A stretch of DNA of 64,000 bases, taken from the NCBI GenBank assembly GCA_900545245.1, contig UQYV01000002.1, positions 76,324-140,323 on the forward strand, written 5' to 3'. Made by a program: the position numbers and the translations under genes. The notes under the pieces are model-generated. The model was not told where the DNA came from, made no database searches, and saw nothing but the letters and a program-made list of their open reading frames with translations. Shown here piece after piece: positions 17,453-25,808 of the stretch (position 1 is the first letter of the stretch; every line of letters begins with the position of its first letter). Origin of the DNA: an uncultured Bacteroidales bacterium. Its GTDB lineage: Bacteria; Bacteroidota; Bacteroidia; Bacteroidales; UBA932.

Positions 17453-18376
17453 TTACTTTGAGACCTCCTGACCCTTTACAAGTTCGATGAATATGTCATT
17501 CATCCTTGGAATGAGTTCTTGGAATGAATTGACGGTCAGATTCCCGGTGATGATTGCAGAGAGCACATCATTGCTTCGCACCCCTTCTTCAAGAGAGAGA
17601 ACCGCCGTGTGCCGCCCCGCCTCATTCTTGTCGCTGAGCACGGAAAACAGCCCTTCGTGGGCGGCCACCGGCGTTTCTCCAGTGTAGACGAGCTCGACAT
17701 TGCTGTTCCCGTAATGGTGGCGGATGTCATCGAGATGGCCTGAAATGATGAGCTTGGACATGTTTATGAGAGCGATGTCGTCACAAAGTTCCTCGACGGA
17801 TTCCATATTATGCGTGGACAAGACAATCGTAGCCCCTTCGTCGCGAAGACGCAGGATTTCTTTCTGAACGACCTGCGCATTGACAGGGTCAAAGCCGCTA
17901 AAAGGCTCATCGAGGATGAGCAGCGAGGGCCTGTGCACCACCGTCGTGATGAACTGAACCTTCTGGGCCATGCCCTTTGACAGTTCCTCCACCTTCTTGT
18001 TCCACCATGACTCAATCCCGAAACGGACAAACCACTTCTTCAGCTCCGTCTCTGCATCCTTATAGGACATTCCTTTCAGCCGCGCGAAAAAAAGCGCCTG
18101 CTCACCGACTTTCATCTTGCGGTACAGTCCTCTCTCTTCAGGCATATAGCCAATCTTCTCGACATCACGTTGCGTGATGGGACGTCCGTCAAACAGGATT
18201 ACTCCGGAGTTCGGTATGGTTATCCTGTTTATAATCCTGATCAGTGTCGTCTTTCCGGAACCGTTAGGTCCGAGCAGGCCAAAGATCTTGCCCTTCTCCA
18301 TAGTTACGGAGACATGGTCAAGAGCGACCTTTTCTCCGAAAGATTTGCAGATGTCCTGACATTCAATCAATCCCAT
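17453..18376 (-). CDS. ABC transporter ATP-binding protein (NatA-like)
   Basis: Cytoplasmic ATPase of 307 residues that powers the NatB-like permease encoded 26 bases downstream. Motifs in order: Walker A GPNGSGKTT near residues 35-43, Q-loop YMPEERGLY near 74, signature ELSKGMAQKVQ near 128, Walker B LLILDEPFSGFDPVN near 152-166, and H-loop STHNME near 190. The signature Ser-Lys-Gly-Met replaces the common SGGQ, which is typical of the YhaQ/NatA branch. The C-terminal 90 residues form the accessory domain of this branch (VELVYTGETPVAAHEG). Its stop lies just before the permease start. Confidence 0.93.
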   Translation of the reverse strand: MGLIECQDICKSFGEKVALDHVSVTMEKGKIFGLLGPNGSGKTTLIRIINRITIPNSGVILFDGRPITQRDVEKIGYMPEERGLYRKMKVGEQALFFARLKGMSYKDAETELKKWFVRFGIESWWNKKVEELSKGMAQKVQFITTVVHRPSLLILDEPFSGFDPVNAQVVQKEILRLRDEGATIVLSTHNMESVEELCDDIALINMSKLIISGHLDDIRHHYGNSNVELVYTGETPVAAHEGLFSVLSDKNEAGRHTAVLSLEEGVRSNDVLSAIITGNLTVNSFQELIPRMNDIFIELVKGQEVSK

Positions 18377-18419
18377 AGACTTTATATTATGTTAAAAATT
18401 AGGTAATTCATATACATCC

Positions 18420-19463
18420 TCATAATGTAAGCAGCCTTGCCGTGAGCTCCGTAACAAGTTCGGCATCTGTGGCCTCACCGTTGTCTCCCCCCTTGCCCTT
18501 GAAATCATAGTCACGTATCAGCGCGATGGCAGCCATACACTTGCGTGTCGGATAGTTGCGCACCGCCATGTCATATTCCCGGAGAAAATAGGGATTGACT
18601 CCCAAAAGCGATGCCTTCTCAGCATTGCCGACTCCCGGTTTCGAGGCAAGTAAGGCGTTGTATTTCAGAATCCGGTAGAAATGCGTGAACAGAGGGCCTG
18701 TAGCCATAGGTAAGGCAAACTTTGCGGCAGAACCGATATAGGCGGCTATCTTTAAAGCCTTGGCGGCATTGCGGGCAGAGAGTTCACGGGTAAGTTCAAA
18801 TATGCTATATTGGCGGCTGATGCCGACGTTGCGCTCAATATCCTCCGCAGTGACATCTGTCGTGCCGTCCGGAAGATTCTTGAGCATCTTGTCTGTTTCC
18901 ACGGCAATCTTAGACAAATCGGTCCCGGCATACTCGGCCAACAGAGAAGCGGCTTCGGGAGCCAAAGCAAGCCCGCGAGACCGGTAATAGGACGTTATCC
19001 ACTGCGGCATCTCGTAGTCTCTCAGTTGGGAGGACTCGACGACAACTCCTATTTTTGAAACTGTCTTGTAAAGGGATTTCCTCTTGTCCGCAGACGCCCC
19101 GTGCATCGCAATCACAAGGACGGTGGACTCCAGCGGTTTCGTGCAGTAGAGTGCAAGATCCTCAAGCGAACGCATCATCTGAGCCTCCTTGACCACAACC
19201 AGTCTGCGTTCCGCAAACATCGGATAGCTTCTGGCCGACGTTATCACAGAATCGGCGTCAACATCAGCGCCATAGCATATCAGCTGGTTGAAGTCCCGCT
19301 CCCCTTCATCATCGAAGGCATTGGCAATCACAGCTTCGCAGACCATATCCACATAATAGGGTTCGTCCCCCATCAAAAGATACACCGGCGCGAACCGGTG
19401 CTGCCTGACCTGGGCGACTATTTCCGCACATTGCCTATCTGTCTCCGCAAATCCCTTTGCCAT
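18420..19463 (-). CDS. holA: DNA polymerase III subunit delta
   Basis: Clamp-loader subunit that opens the sliding clamp. The 347 residues show HolA features: VYLLMGDEPYYVDMVCEAV near residues 28-46 (the degenerate nucleotide-binding start), FNQLICYGADVDADSVITSARSYPMFAERRLVVVKEAQ near 58-95, and the C-terminal collar domain with VGISRQYSIFELTRELSARN near 210 and NPYFLREYDMAVRNY near 295. There is no Walker A lysine motif, as expected for delta. The family is very divergent in Bacteroidota, so identification rests on the overall pattern. It stands between the hpf gene (55 bases upstream) and the NatA-like gene. Confidence 0.88.
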   Translation of the reverse strand: MAKGFAETDRQCAEIVAQVRQHRFAPVYLLMGDEPYYVDMVCEAVIANAFDDEGERDFNQLICYGADVDADSVITSARSYPMFAERRLVVVKEAQMMRSLEDLALYCTKPLESTVLVIAMHGASADKRKSLYKTVSKIGVVVESSQLRDYEMPQWITSYYRSRGLALAPEAASLLAEYAGTDLSKIAVETDKMLKNLPDGTTDVTAEDIERNVGISRQYSIFELTRELSARNAAKALKIAAYIGSAAKFALPMATGPLFTHFYRILKYNALLASKPGVGNAEKASLLGVNPYFLREYDMAVRNYPTRKCMAAIALIRDYDFKGKGGDNGEATDAELVTELTARLLTL

Positions 19464-19518
19464 ATCTACTTATCACCAAAGCGGAGAAGCCTTTCAGGAG
19501 ACTTCTCCGCCCAATAAA

Positions 19519-19812
19519 TTACTTTACCTGTTTTTCCTTAATCCTCTTCAGCTTTTCCTTCAAGACGTCCGCGCAGTCAACGACGGCATCCTCGAAAGTT
19601 GCGGCATTTCTTTCCACGACGACATCATTTCCCGGCACCTGCACTTTCACCCAAACATTCTTGTTGTCATGCTCCGCCAACAGCGAAAGCTTCACATCAA
19701 TACCGATGACCGAATCATGGAACTTAGGCAACTTTGACAATTTCTTCTTCACGAAATCCAAAAGTTTCTGATCGGCGTCAAAACGGATAGATTGAATTCT
19801 GATCTCCTCCAT
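19519..19812 (-). CDS. hpf: Short ribosome hibernation promoting factor (HPF/RaiA family)
   Basis: Small ribosome-binding protein that blocks the decoding centre in stationary phase. At 97 residues it is the short form: one beta-alpha-beta-beta-beta-alpha domain with EIRIQSIRFDADQKLLDFVKKK at the start, VKLSLLAEHDNKNVWVKVQV in the centre and the C-terminal helix DAVVDCADVLKEKLKRIKEKQ, without the dimerisation tail of long HPF. It is remarkable for its Shine-Dalgarno, described separately. The Xer recombinase gene lies 49 bases upstream on the same strand; xer-hpf order is common in Bacteroidales. Confidence 0.92.
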   Translation of the reverse strand: MEEIRIQSIRFDADQKLLDFVKKKLSKLPKFHDSVIGIDVKLSLLAEHDNKNVWVKVQVPGNDVVVERNAATFEDAVVDCADVLKEKLKRIKEKQVK

Positions 19813-19817
19813 AAGTT

Positions 19818-19825
19818 ACCTCCTT
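19818..19825 (-). promoter_or_regulatory. Perfect Shine-Dalgarno of hpf
   Basis: On the minus strand AAGGAGGT lies 5 bases upstream of the hpf ATG, fully complementary to the 16S rRNA 3' end. None of the neighbouring starts that I inspected has such a site; their upstream regions are A/T-rich. This is unusual for Bacteroidota. Confidence 0.8.
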
Positions 19826-19861
19826 CTAAAGAATAAGTTAATTGTTATATATTGCAGGCTT

Positions 19862-20899
19862 TCAGTCAGTTTCCAAACGCGATTCCGCTCTCGGATGAGC
19901 TGCGCCATAAACCTGTTTCAACTTTGCAATTGAGTTGTGGGTGTAAACCTGCGTCGTCGCGAGCGAGGCGTGCCCGAGCATTTCCTTTATGGAATTGAGG
20001 TCGGTGCCGCCGTCGAGCAACTCTGTCGCGAGCGTGTGTCTCAGGACATGCGGCGAACGACGTCCGGTAATCCCGGCTATCTGCGAAAGCTCGCCTTTCA
20101 CAATCCTGTCGACAAGCACGGGGTAAATCCTTCTCCCGCTCCAGGTCACGAACATCGCATCCATCGCATCTCGTTTTCCTCCCGCCATTGTCTCAACTGC
20201 GTTCAAATATAGCAAAATTTCTTCACACAACGACGGAATCACAGGAATTTCTCGCATCTTGTCACCTTTTCCGCGTATCAAGACCACCCGACGTGAAGTA
20301 TCGAGGTCTCCGATATTCATCCCTATCAGCTCTCCACGACGTATTCCCAGATTCAGAAGTGTCGATATTACAGCACGTTCAAGGCGTTTTTCGTAAAGTT
20401 CGCGCGCTTGAGCCTCCGCATCCTTATTCCCCTCTGCGGCAAGTGAGAAGGCTGCACGGAAAGACTCGAGAAATTCCGGTGAGGCATAGATGTCTGTCTT
20501 TGCGAAATATTCCGACATGGAATCCTCGCGATAGAACTCCGGAAGACGCTTCGGAATCTTCGGACGTCGTACGGTCTTCATCGGGTTGGACTTGAGTTCC
20601 CCCGTGCGAACAAGCCATGTGCAGAAACTGCCGAGAACGCTCATGTGAAGATTGGTAGTCTTGGGCTGAAGTTTCTCACCGTCAATAAGATGTACCTCGT
20701 AATCCCGAATGACCGAAGGGGTTATGGTGTCGACATCACCGACAAAGTCCGCGAACCTTCTGAGGGCGTCGGAATATATTTCGCAGGTACGGGCAGAAAA
20801 CCTCCGTACTCCGGAAATATGAATCCGGAATGACTCGATCCATGTCTGTAATTTTGTCCTGCTCTCAGCCATATTCAAGTGTTTCTGCTGTACACTCAT
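19862..20899 (-). CDS. Tyrosine recombinase, XerC/XerD type
   Basis: Site-specific recombinase of 345 residues. The N-terminal SAM-like core-binding domain covers about residues 15-100. The catalytic domain has Arg in LGIRRGELIGM (near residue 190), Lys in RGKGDKMREIP, His and Arg in SPHVLRHTLATELL near 280, His in MLGHASLATTQ near 307, and the nucleophile Tyr at about residue 319 (QVYTH). The length and motif order match chromosomal Xer proteins that resolve chromosome dimers at dif. Its location beside hpf rather than on a mobile element supports this. The start codon overlaps the stop of the CCA-adding enzyme gene by 4 bases (ATGA). Whether it is XerC or XerD cannot be told. Confidence 0.9.
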   Translation of the reverse strand: MSVQQKHLNMAESRTKLQTWIESFRIHISGVRRFSARTCEIYSDALRRFADFVGDVDTITPSVIRDYEVHLIDGEKLQPKTTNLHMSVLGSFCTWLVRTGELKSNPMKTVRRPKIPKRLPEFYREDSMSEYFAKTDIYASPEFLESFRAAFSLAAEGNKDAEAQARELYEKRLERAVISTLLNLGIRRGELIGMNIGDLDTSRRVVLIRGKGDKMREIPVIPSLCEEILLYLNAVETMAGGKRDAMDAMFVTWSGRRIYPVLVDRIVKGELSQIAGITGRRSPHVLRHTLATELLDGGTDLNSIKEMLGHASLATTQVYTHNSIAKLKQVYGAAHPRAESRLETD

Positions 20900-22443
20900 T
20901 CAACGGGCGTCAGCCCCATCTGAGCGGCTTTCTGCCGCATAAGGGCGTCGGCAGCCTCGAACTCGTTGGGAATTTCGCCGTCAAGAATGGCATTTTTCAC
21001 ATACTCCTTAAGGATGCCTATGGTATTGCACGGCGGAATCCCGAAAACCTGCATAACATATTCCCCATTAATCGGGTTCTTGAAGTTTCGCACGGCATCC
21101 TTGGCCTCCACCTCGACCAATTTACGGCTGACGAGCTCGAAATTGGCGTGGAGACGCTCGACTTTGCGAGGGTTCTTCGAAGTTATGTCACCGTGGCACA
21201 GCAACATCAGGTCATCTATGTCGTCTCCGGCCTCAAACAGCAGCCGTCGTACCGCAGAATCCGTAACTTCCTCAGTGACAAGTGCGATAGGACGAAGATG
21301 CAACTCCACAAGTTTCTTTACATATTCCATCTTCTCGTTCAGCGGCATCTTCAGCGACTTGAAAATCTTTGGAACCATACGGCCCCCGACGACTTCGTGT
21401 CCATGGAATGTCCAGCCCACAGTCGGGTCGTACCGTTTGGTCGCGGCCTTGCCTATGTCGTGGAGCAGTGCCGCCCATCTGAGCCAGACGTTCGGCTCCG
21501 TGCGAGTCTTTGCAGTCTTGTCTCCGTTTCCATCTGGCGCATAATCCTTCAGACGTCCTTCCGCAATGGCCTCGGCTTCGAGTGCCGCAACATTGTCAAC
21601 TACCTGAAGCGTGTGGGCAAAATTATCCTTATGTCCATGACCTTCAACGGATTCGACTCCCTTGAGTGCTGTCAGTTGCGGAAGTATCATCTCAAGCAGT
21701 CCGGTCTCGTCCAGCAGGTAGAAGCCCATCGAAGGCGTCTGCGTCACGAGAATTTTGTTCAATTCCTCGACGATGCGCTCCTTTGAGAGGATTTCCAGGC
21801 GGCCCCGATTGCGTCTTATGGATTCGAGCGATTCGGGGACAATGGAGAACCTGTGTTCAGGAGTGGAGAGTTTGGTGGCAAAACGGATTGCACGAATCAT
21901 GCGCAAAGGGTCGTCACTGTAAGTCGTGTCCGGATCGAGAGGGGTGCGGATTATTCCGGCCGCGAGGTCGCGTATTCCTCCGAAAGGATCCACCAGTGCC
22001 CCAAAGTCATCCTTCTGGAGGCTGAACGCCATCGCGTTGATCGTGAAGTCGCGGCGCAGTTGGTCTTCGCGGAGTGTGCCGTCCTCGACTATTGGCTTGC
22101 GGGATTCCCGCCGGTAGCTTTCCTTTCTCGCGCCAACGAACTCGACTTCCATGCCGTGATATTTCAGCATCGCCGTTCCGAAATTCCTGAATACAGAGAC
22201 ATGCACATTATAACTTTTTTGTTTCCCGTCAAAACATTCATGTTTCTCTATGTATGAAGCAACATTTTGCGCCAAATTTATGCCACTACCTTCGACAACG
22301 ATATCAATGTCCTTGTTAGGCCGTTGCAGAAAGCAGTCACGCACATATCCGCCTATCACGAACGCCCTCACGCCCATTTCCTCCGCCACTTCAGAAACGA
22401 TTCTGAAGATTTTATGATTCAGAAATTCCTTGAATTCTCCCAT
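20896..22443 (-). CDS. cca: CCA tRNA nucleotidyltransferase with HD domain
   Basis: Cytoplasmic enzyme that adds or repairs the 3' CCA of tRNAs (class II nucleotidyltransferase). The polymerase head is near residues 25-170: FVIGGYVRDCFL, then DIDIVV with the catalytic Asp pair, and RRDFTINAMAF. The neck and RNA-binding section carry DDPLRMIRAIRFATKL near 175-190 and ERIVEELNKIL near 225. An HD-type phosphohydrolase domain follows (HDIGKAATKRYD near 315, HEVVGGRM near 336). At 515 residues this is a typical Bacteroidota form. It is distinguished from poly(A) polymerase only by lineage. The recombinase gene overlaps its end; no gene overlaps its start. Confidence 0.93.
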   Translation of the reverse strand: MGEFKEFLNHKIFRIVSEVAEEMGVRAFVIGGYVRDCFLQRPNKDIDIVVEGSGINLAQNVASYIEKHECFDGKQKSYNVHVSVFRNFGTAMLKYHGMEVEFVGARKESYRRESRKPIVEDGTLREDQLRRDFTINAMAFSLQKDDFGALVDPFGGIRDLAAGIIRTPLDPDTTYSDDPLRMIRAIRFATKLSTPEHRFSIVPESLESIRRNRGRLEILSKERIVEELNKILVTQTPSMGFYLLDETGLLEMILPQLTALKGVESVEGHGHKDNFAHTLQVVDNVAALEAEAIAEGRLKDYAPDGNGDKTAKTRTEPNVWLRWAALLHDIGKAATKRYDPTVGWTFHGHEVVGGRMVPKIFKSLKMPLNEKMEYVKKLVELHLRPIALVTEEVTDSAVRRLLFEAGDDIDDLMLLCHGDITSKNPRKVERLHANFELVSRKLVEVEAKDAVRNFKNPINGEYVMQVFGIPPCNTIGILKEYVKNAILDGEIPNEFEAADALMRQKAAQMGLTPVE

Positions 22444-22539
22444 TATCTCAAATTATTCAAGTTTCGCAAGTATTCTAACGTCTTGCGAATATTAAACTCA
22501 TCTCATTTATCAACCTCTCAAACCCCGCGCACTTTTTTC

Positions 22540-22953
22540 TTACTCTAACGTCATTTCGTCATAACGCGGAAAAGCCGTCAGCCGCGTCAGAGCATCAGCC
22601 CCGTCTTTCTTAAACCCGACGGTTCTCGTACCGTTTGTTATGAATATATACTTCACGTCCAAAGCCATATTATACCGCACCACCTGCATCAGCACGTCTC
22701 CAGTCAATTCTACATCCGGCCTCTTGCACTCCACGACCGCCAAAGGCTTCGCATCGCGTCCATACACGACAACGTCGGCCCTAAGGTTCTTGTCTCCAAG
22801 GCGGAAAGCAACCTCCGACATCATCAGATGCTCCGGCACCCCCATCGTCTGCTTCAGCACCGCATCGACAAACCACTGCCGCACCCTCTCCTCCGGTGTC
22901 AGCGCCACCATCTTCTTCCTCAGCGGATCCCATATTTCGTTACTGTTCATCAT
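22540..22953 (-). CDS. HsdR N-terminal-like nuclease-fold protein
   Basis: A 137-residue protein matching the type I restriction enzyme R protein N-terminal domain (HSDR_N_2) family, which in Bacteroidota occurs as a stand-alone conserved gene. The PD-(D/E)xK pattern is visible: LRADVVVYG near residues 55-63 followed by LAVVECKRPDVEL near 69-81, with the Asp and the Glu-x-Lys spaced as in this nuclease fold. There are no helicase or specificity subunits nearby, so a restriction role is not supported. The function is unknown; a role in DNA processing is a guess from the fold. It has its own probable promoter directly upstream, facing away from rluA. Confidence 0.85.
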   Translation of the reverse strand: MMNSNEIWDPLRKKMVALTPEERVRQWFVDAVLKQTMGVPEHLMMSEVAFRLGDKNLRADVVVYGRDAKPLAVVECKRPDVELTGDVLMQVVRYNMALDVKYIFITNGTRTVGFKKDGADALTRLTAFPRYDEMTLE

Positions 22954-22972
22954 AATGCCAAATGCTGCCGCG

Positions 22973-22980
22973 CAAAGTTA
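22973..22980 (-). promoter_or_regulatory. -7 element for the HsdR-N-like gene
   Basis: Reads TAACTTTG on the minus strand (TAnnTTTG), 19 bases upstream of the start codon. The -33 region is poor. Confidence 0.5.
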
Positions 22981-22993
22981 CAAAATAATAGTT

Positions 22994-23001
22994 TACCTTT
23001 G
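22994..23001 (+). promoter_or_regulatory. -7 element for the rluA-type gene
   Basis: TACCTTTG (TAnnTTTG), 30 bases upstream of the start codon. It lies only 13 bases from the opposing element at 22973-22980, so the two promoters overlap. Confidence 0.55.
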
Positions 23002-23031
23002 TAGCCTTATAGATAATGATAATATAGAACA

Positions 23032-23823
23032 ATGAAAAAGACGATTGATATCATATACGAGGACAAATGGCTGGTGGCGATTGACAAGCCTTCGGGGCTG
23101 ATGAGCGTGGCTGGAAACAGGAAGGACGTGGAGACAGCATATATGCTTGTTAATGACTACCTTATGCATAAGTACAACGGTCGCGTCAAGGCTCATGTTC
23201 TGCATAGGTTGGACAGGGACACTTCGGGCGTGCTGCTGTTCGCGAAGGATTTCGGAGTGAAGAGGGCGATGACAGACAATTGGAATGAGAGGGTTGTGGA
23301 GAGGAAATATGTCGCGGTGGTTGACGGGGTTCCGGAAAACGGGAATGCGCCGAAAACGAAGACAGAGAGCAACGCCAACGGAAACAAGGGGAAAAACGCA
23401 GGTGACGAAAGCCGGGAAAATACGGAACCGAGGCACGGGAGGATCGTGAGTTGGCTGACAGAAAATGAAAAGAACTTCATGGTCTACTCGTCACTGACGG
23501 AGAACGGCGGCGAGATGGCGGTTACTGACTGGAAGGTGCTCAAAACGGACGGAAAGAGGTCGCTCGTGGAGTTTTTGCTGGAAACAGGACGCAAGAATCA
23601 GATTCGCGTACAAGCGGCAGCGCATCTGCACTGCCCCATTCTCGGAGACGCGAAATATGGGGACGGAAAGTCGGCGCGACGCCTCTGCCTGCACGCAAAG
23701 GCACTCGGCATCGTACATCCGATAACGCATAAGGTGCTGAAAATCACCGCAAACACGCCGCGCTACTTCAACGGGCTTGTTGGAAAAGAAAACAAATGCG
23801 CAGCAGAAAGAACACGCCTGTAA
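23032..23823 (+). CDS. RluA-family pseudouridine synthase
   Basis: RNA modification enzyme of 263 residues that isomerises uridine in rRNA or tRNA. The catalytic motif HRLDRDTSGVLLFAKD, containing the essential Asp, is near residues 62-77. Other family marks are IIYEDKWLVAIDKPSGLMS near 7-25, ERKYVAVVDGVP near 97, RKNQIRVQAAAHLHCPILGDAKYG near 188-212, and RLCLHAKALGIVHP near 219. There is no S4 domain. A low-complexity insert (residues about 108-135, rich in Asn, Lys and Glu) separates the strands after the catalytic motif; it is unusual in length. The last 61 bases overlap the end of the convergent glycosyltransferase gene. Confidence 0.92.
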   Translation: MKKTIDIIYEDKWLVAIDKPSGLMSVAGNRKDVETAYMLVNDYLMHKYNGRVKAHVLHRLDRDTSGVLLFAKDFGVKRAMTDNWNERVVERKYVAVVDGVPENGNAPKTKTESNANGNKGKNAGDESRENTEPRHGRIVSWLTENEKNFMVYSSLTENGGEMAVTDWKVLKTDGKRSLVEFLLETGRKNQIRVQAAAHLHCPILGDAKYGDGKSARRLCLHAKALGIVHPITHKVLKITANTPRYFNGLVGKENKCAAERTRL

Positions 23824-24653
23824 AGCACGCGAAGACGTCCGACAAACGCGGCAAATGACAGCCGTCCGCGGCATCTGAGCGCAACGGCCTCGAGCATACG
23901 CGCCTTGCGGACAGTCTTTAGCTTTTTACCGGTGCTGAAGAACGGATGCTGCACGAGATATTCCGGAACATAGACCATCCTCATGCCCGCCTTGTGGCAA
24001 TCCGACAGGAACACCGTCTCTTCACCTCCCTCCGGCCAGACCTGAGAGCCAAGTCCGAAATTCTCGTCGAAACGTATGCCACTCTTCCTGACAGGCTCAT
24101 ATCGGAACGCAATCTCGACTGCACTGAAGTAGACATTTCCGTACACCGGCACTTTTCTTATCTCAAACTCTTTTTCAGGATAGTCCTTGAATTCAGGCTG
24201 GCCGTCTGGAGTTGCTATGCGGAAACACAGGACGTCTGCCCAAGACCGCTCATCGAAAATCTCAATAATCCGGCTGAGCCAGGCATCGGTATACCCGATG
24301 TCGTCATCGGAAATCACGCACAACTGTTCCTTTAGGACACATGATTCAATGCATTGTGTGTCAGCCTTATGAACACTTCGCCCCGTCTCGGCTTCAAGGA
24401 TCGATCCAAGGACATCGAGGCAATGGTTGCGGTTCCGGCTCAAGCCTTTTCCGACAAACGGCGAGTAAACGACATCACTTCGTCCGCTGAATTGGAGCGA
24501 AGCATCAGCTGTCAGTCCCGGGTGTGCGGCGGCATAATCCGGAGACAGTTGGTGAGAGACGATGTAACGGACATCCGCGCGGGGCGAAAGAAATATGTTC
24601 TGAACGTCTTTGACTGATTCGTTATAACAGGATATGAGTATGTTGAGTGTCAT
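23763..24653 (-). CDS. Glycosyltransferase (GT-A type) of the surface polysaccharide operon
   Basis: Probable cytoplasmic or membrane-associated sugar transferase of 296 residues. It starts with the GT-A sequence MTLNILISCYNE and has an acidic metal motif near residue 117 (CVISDDDIGYTDAWLSRI). A second conserved part is GSQVWPEGGEETVFLSDCHKAG near 205-225, resembling the 'xED' region of GT2 enzymes. The C-terminus is basic and aromatic. Donor and acceptor are unknown. It is the last gene of a four-gene minus-strand operon (fusion flippase, pyruvyl transferase, two transferases) and its 3' end overlaps rluA by 61 bases tail to tail. The gap to the previous gene is 25 bases. Confidence 0.8.
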   Translation of the reverse strand: MTLNILISCYNESVKDVQNIFLSPRADVRYIVSHQLSPDYAAAHPGLTADASLQFSGRSDVVYSPFVGKGLSRNRNHCLDVLGSILEAETGRSVHKADTQCIESCVLKEQLCVISDDDIGYTDAWLSRIIEIFDERSWADVLCFRIATPDGQPEFKDYPEKEFEIRKVPVYGNVYFSAVEIAFRYEPVRKSGIRFDENFGLGSQVWPEGGEETVFLSDCHKAGMRMVYVPEYLVQHPFFSTGKKLKTVRKARMLEAVALRCRGRLSFAAFVGRLRVLYRRVLSAAHLFSFPTSPLK

Positions 24654-24678
24654 TATCGTAACAAAGAAATGAAGATTT

Positions 24679-25806
24679 TCAATAGCGTTTCGGCCTTATC
24701 CGGAACGTTTCACATACGGCAGCGCTGACCTTATAGAAACTTGCGGAAAAACGGGGACTGGACAGGCGATACAAGATCAGGTTCGGCACCTGCCCGCGGC
24801 GTAAGGAAAATATGCCTCCTGCACGGTTAAGAAGTGCATCAGCATGCATATAGTGGTAGAGACGGGATATGTTGTCCGACGTGCAAAGGCCGGTACGACG
24901 GGTCGCGAAAACTGTGAGTATCCGGCAGATAAGACGTCCGACAAGGTCCCGGTGATACAGAAGACTGACTTTCTCGCTTTGGGGAAATGCTGCCTCCATT
25001 GCGTGGATGGTCTCAGAATAAGAACCGAGGAGAAGCATAATGCGCATCAGATGCCTATCCGAGCTAAGATCTGAAGACAGTCCTCCGGACATACCGCTAC
25101 GGTAGACGTACACGCATCGCGAAACCGTCATGACGCTTCGACAGCAAATCAGACAGCGAAAGAGAAATAGCATGTCTTCACCATATGAAAGAGCGCCGTC
25201 AAACACAAGAGCGGATTCATCCAGAAACGATTTCCGAAACAGTTTTCCCCAGACAGGACGAAGGTAGGAGCCATCGTCAGAAAGGTTGTCGTCAATAAAC
25301 TCGGAAAGTTCCCCACGACTATAAAGGCAATTTTGTGCGGGAGCCTCAGCGACAACAGAGCCGCCGAGGAGTCTGTAACCGCCGATGTAGATATCAGCAG
25401 TCTCCTCCGCAGAAATGGTGGAAATCCAGTCGGAGAGGCAGTCCTTGGGCAGAATGTCATCGGCGTCGACAAATGTGACGTAGTGGCCGGCGGCAGCGTT
25501 GATCCCTGCATTCCTTGCAGAACTGACTCCTCCGTTCGCCTTATGAATCACACTTATACGCCCATCGACAAGACTGAATCTGTCACATATTTCCCCAGAA
25601 CCGTCAGTGCTTCCGTCGTCTACCAGGATGAGTTCGCAGCTGTCAAAAAATGACGGAGAGAGTATTGAGCCCACAGTGTACTCAAGCGTGCGTACTGCGT
25701 TATAGACAGGGACGACCACGCTTATGAGAATCTCGCCCCGTCTTTTGACCTGTTCCGCTGCCGCCTCTCTGCAGTCGCAGCACTTTTTAAATTCCCCGCC
25801 CTCCAT
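24679..25806 (-). CDS. Family 2 glycosyltransferase
   Basis: Classical GT2 enzyme of 375 residues adding a sugar to a lipid-linked repeat unit. The first 28 residues are Cys/Lys-rich (KKCCDCREAAAEQVKRRG) and precede the domain. The nucleotide-sugar site is ISVVVPVYNAVRTLEYTV near residues 28-45, then ELILVDDGSTDGSGEICD near 57-74, and the DxD motif VTFVDADDILPKD near 108-120. The acceptor part has SYGEDMLFLFRCL near 205, which supplies the catalytic Asp/Glu. The C-terminal 150 residues are alpha-helical and variable. It lies 2 bases after the pyruvyl transferase gene, so the two are co-translated. Confidence 0.9.
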   Translation of the reverse strand: MEGGEFKKCCDCREAAAEQVKRRGEILISVVVPVYNAVRTLEYTVGSILSPSFFDSCELILVDDGSTDGSGEICDRFSLVDGRISVIHKANGGVSSARNAGINAAAGHYVTFVDADDILPKDCLSDWISTISAEETADIYIGGYRLLGGSVVAEAPAQNCLYSRGELSEFIDDNLSDDGSYLRPVWGKLFRKSFLDESALVFDGALSYGEDMLFLFRCLICCRSVMTVSRCVYVYRSGMSGGLSSDLSSDRHLMRIMLLLGSYSETIHAMEAAFPQSEKVSLLYHRDLVGRLICRILTVFATRRTGLCTSDNISRLYHYMHADALLNRAGGIFSLRRGQVPNLILYRLSSPRFSASFYKVSAAVCETFRIRPKRY

Positions 25807-25808
25807 AA

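Noticed and set aside
19862..20899. Integrase of a mobile element
   Set aside because: The recombinase lies between hpf and cca with a coupled start codon, no att-like repeats and no phage or plasmid genes; it fits a chromosomal Xer protein.
20830..21786. Long plus-strand open frame opposite the CCA-adding enzyme gene
   Set aside because: The minus-strand frame encodes a full set of CCA-enzyme motifs; the plus frame is an antisense shadow without a family or start signal. The same holds for the long plus-strand frames opposite hppA (7831-8481) and the flippase fusion (27307-27903).
22540..22953. Type I restriction-modification locus
   Set aside because: Only an HsdR-N-like domain is present; there are no HsdM, HsdS or helicase parts, and the stand-alone protein is common in this phylum.
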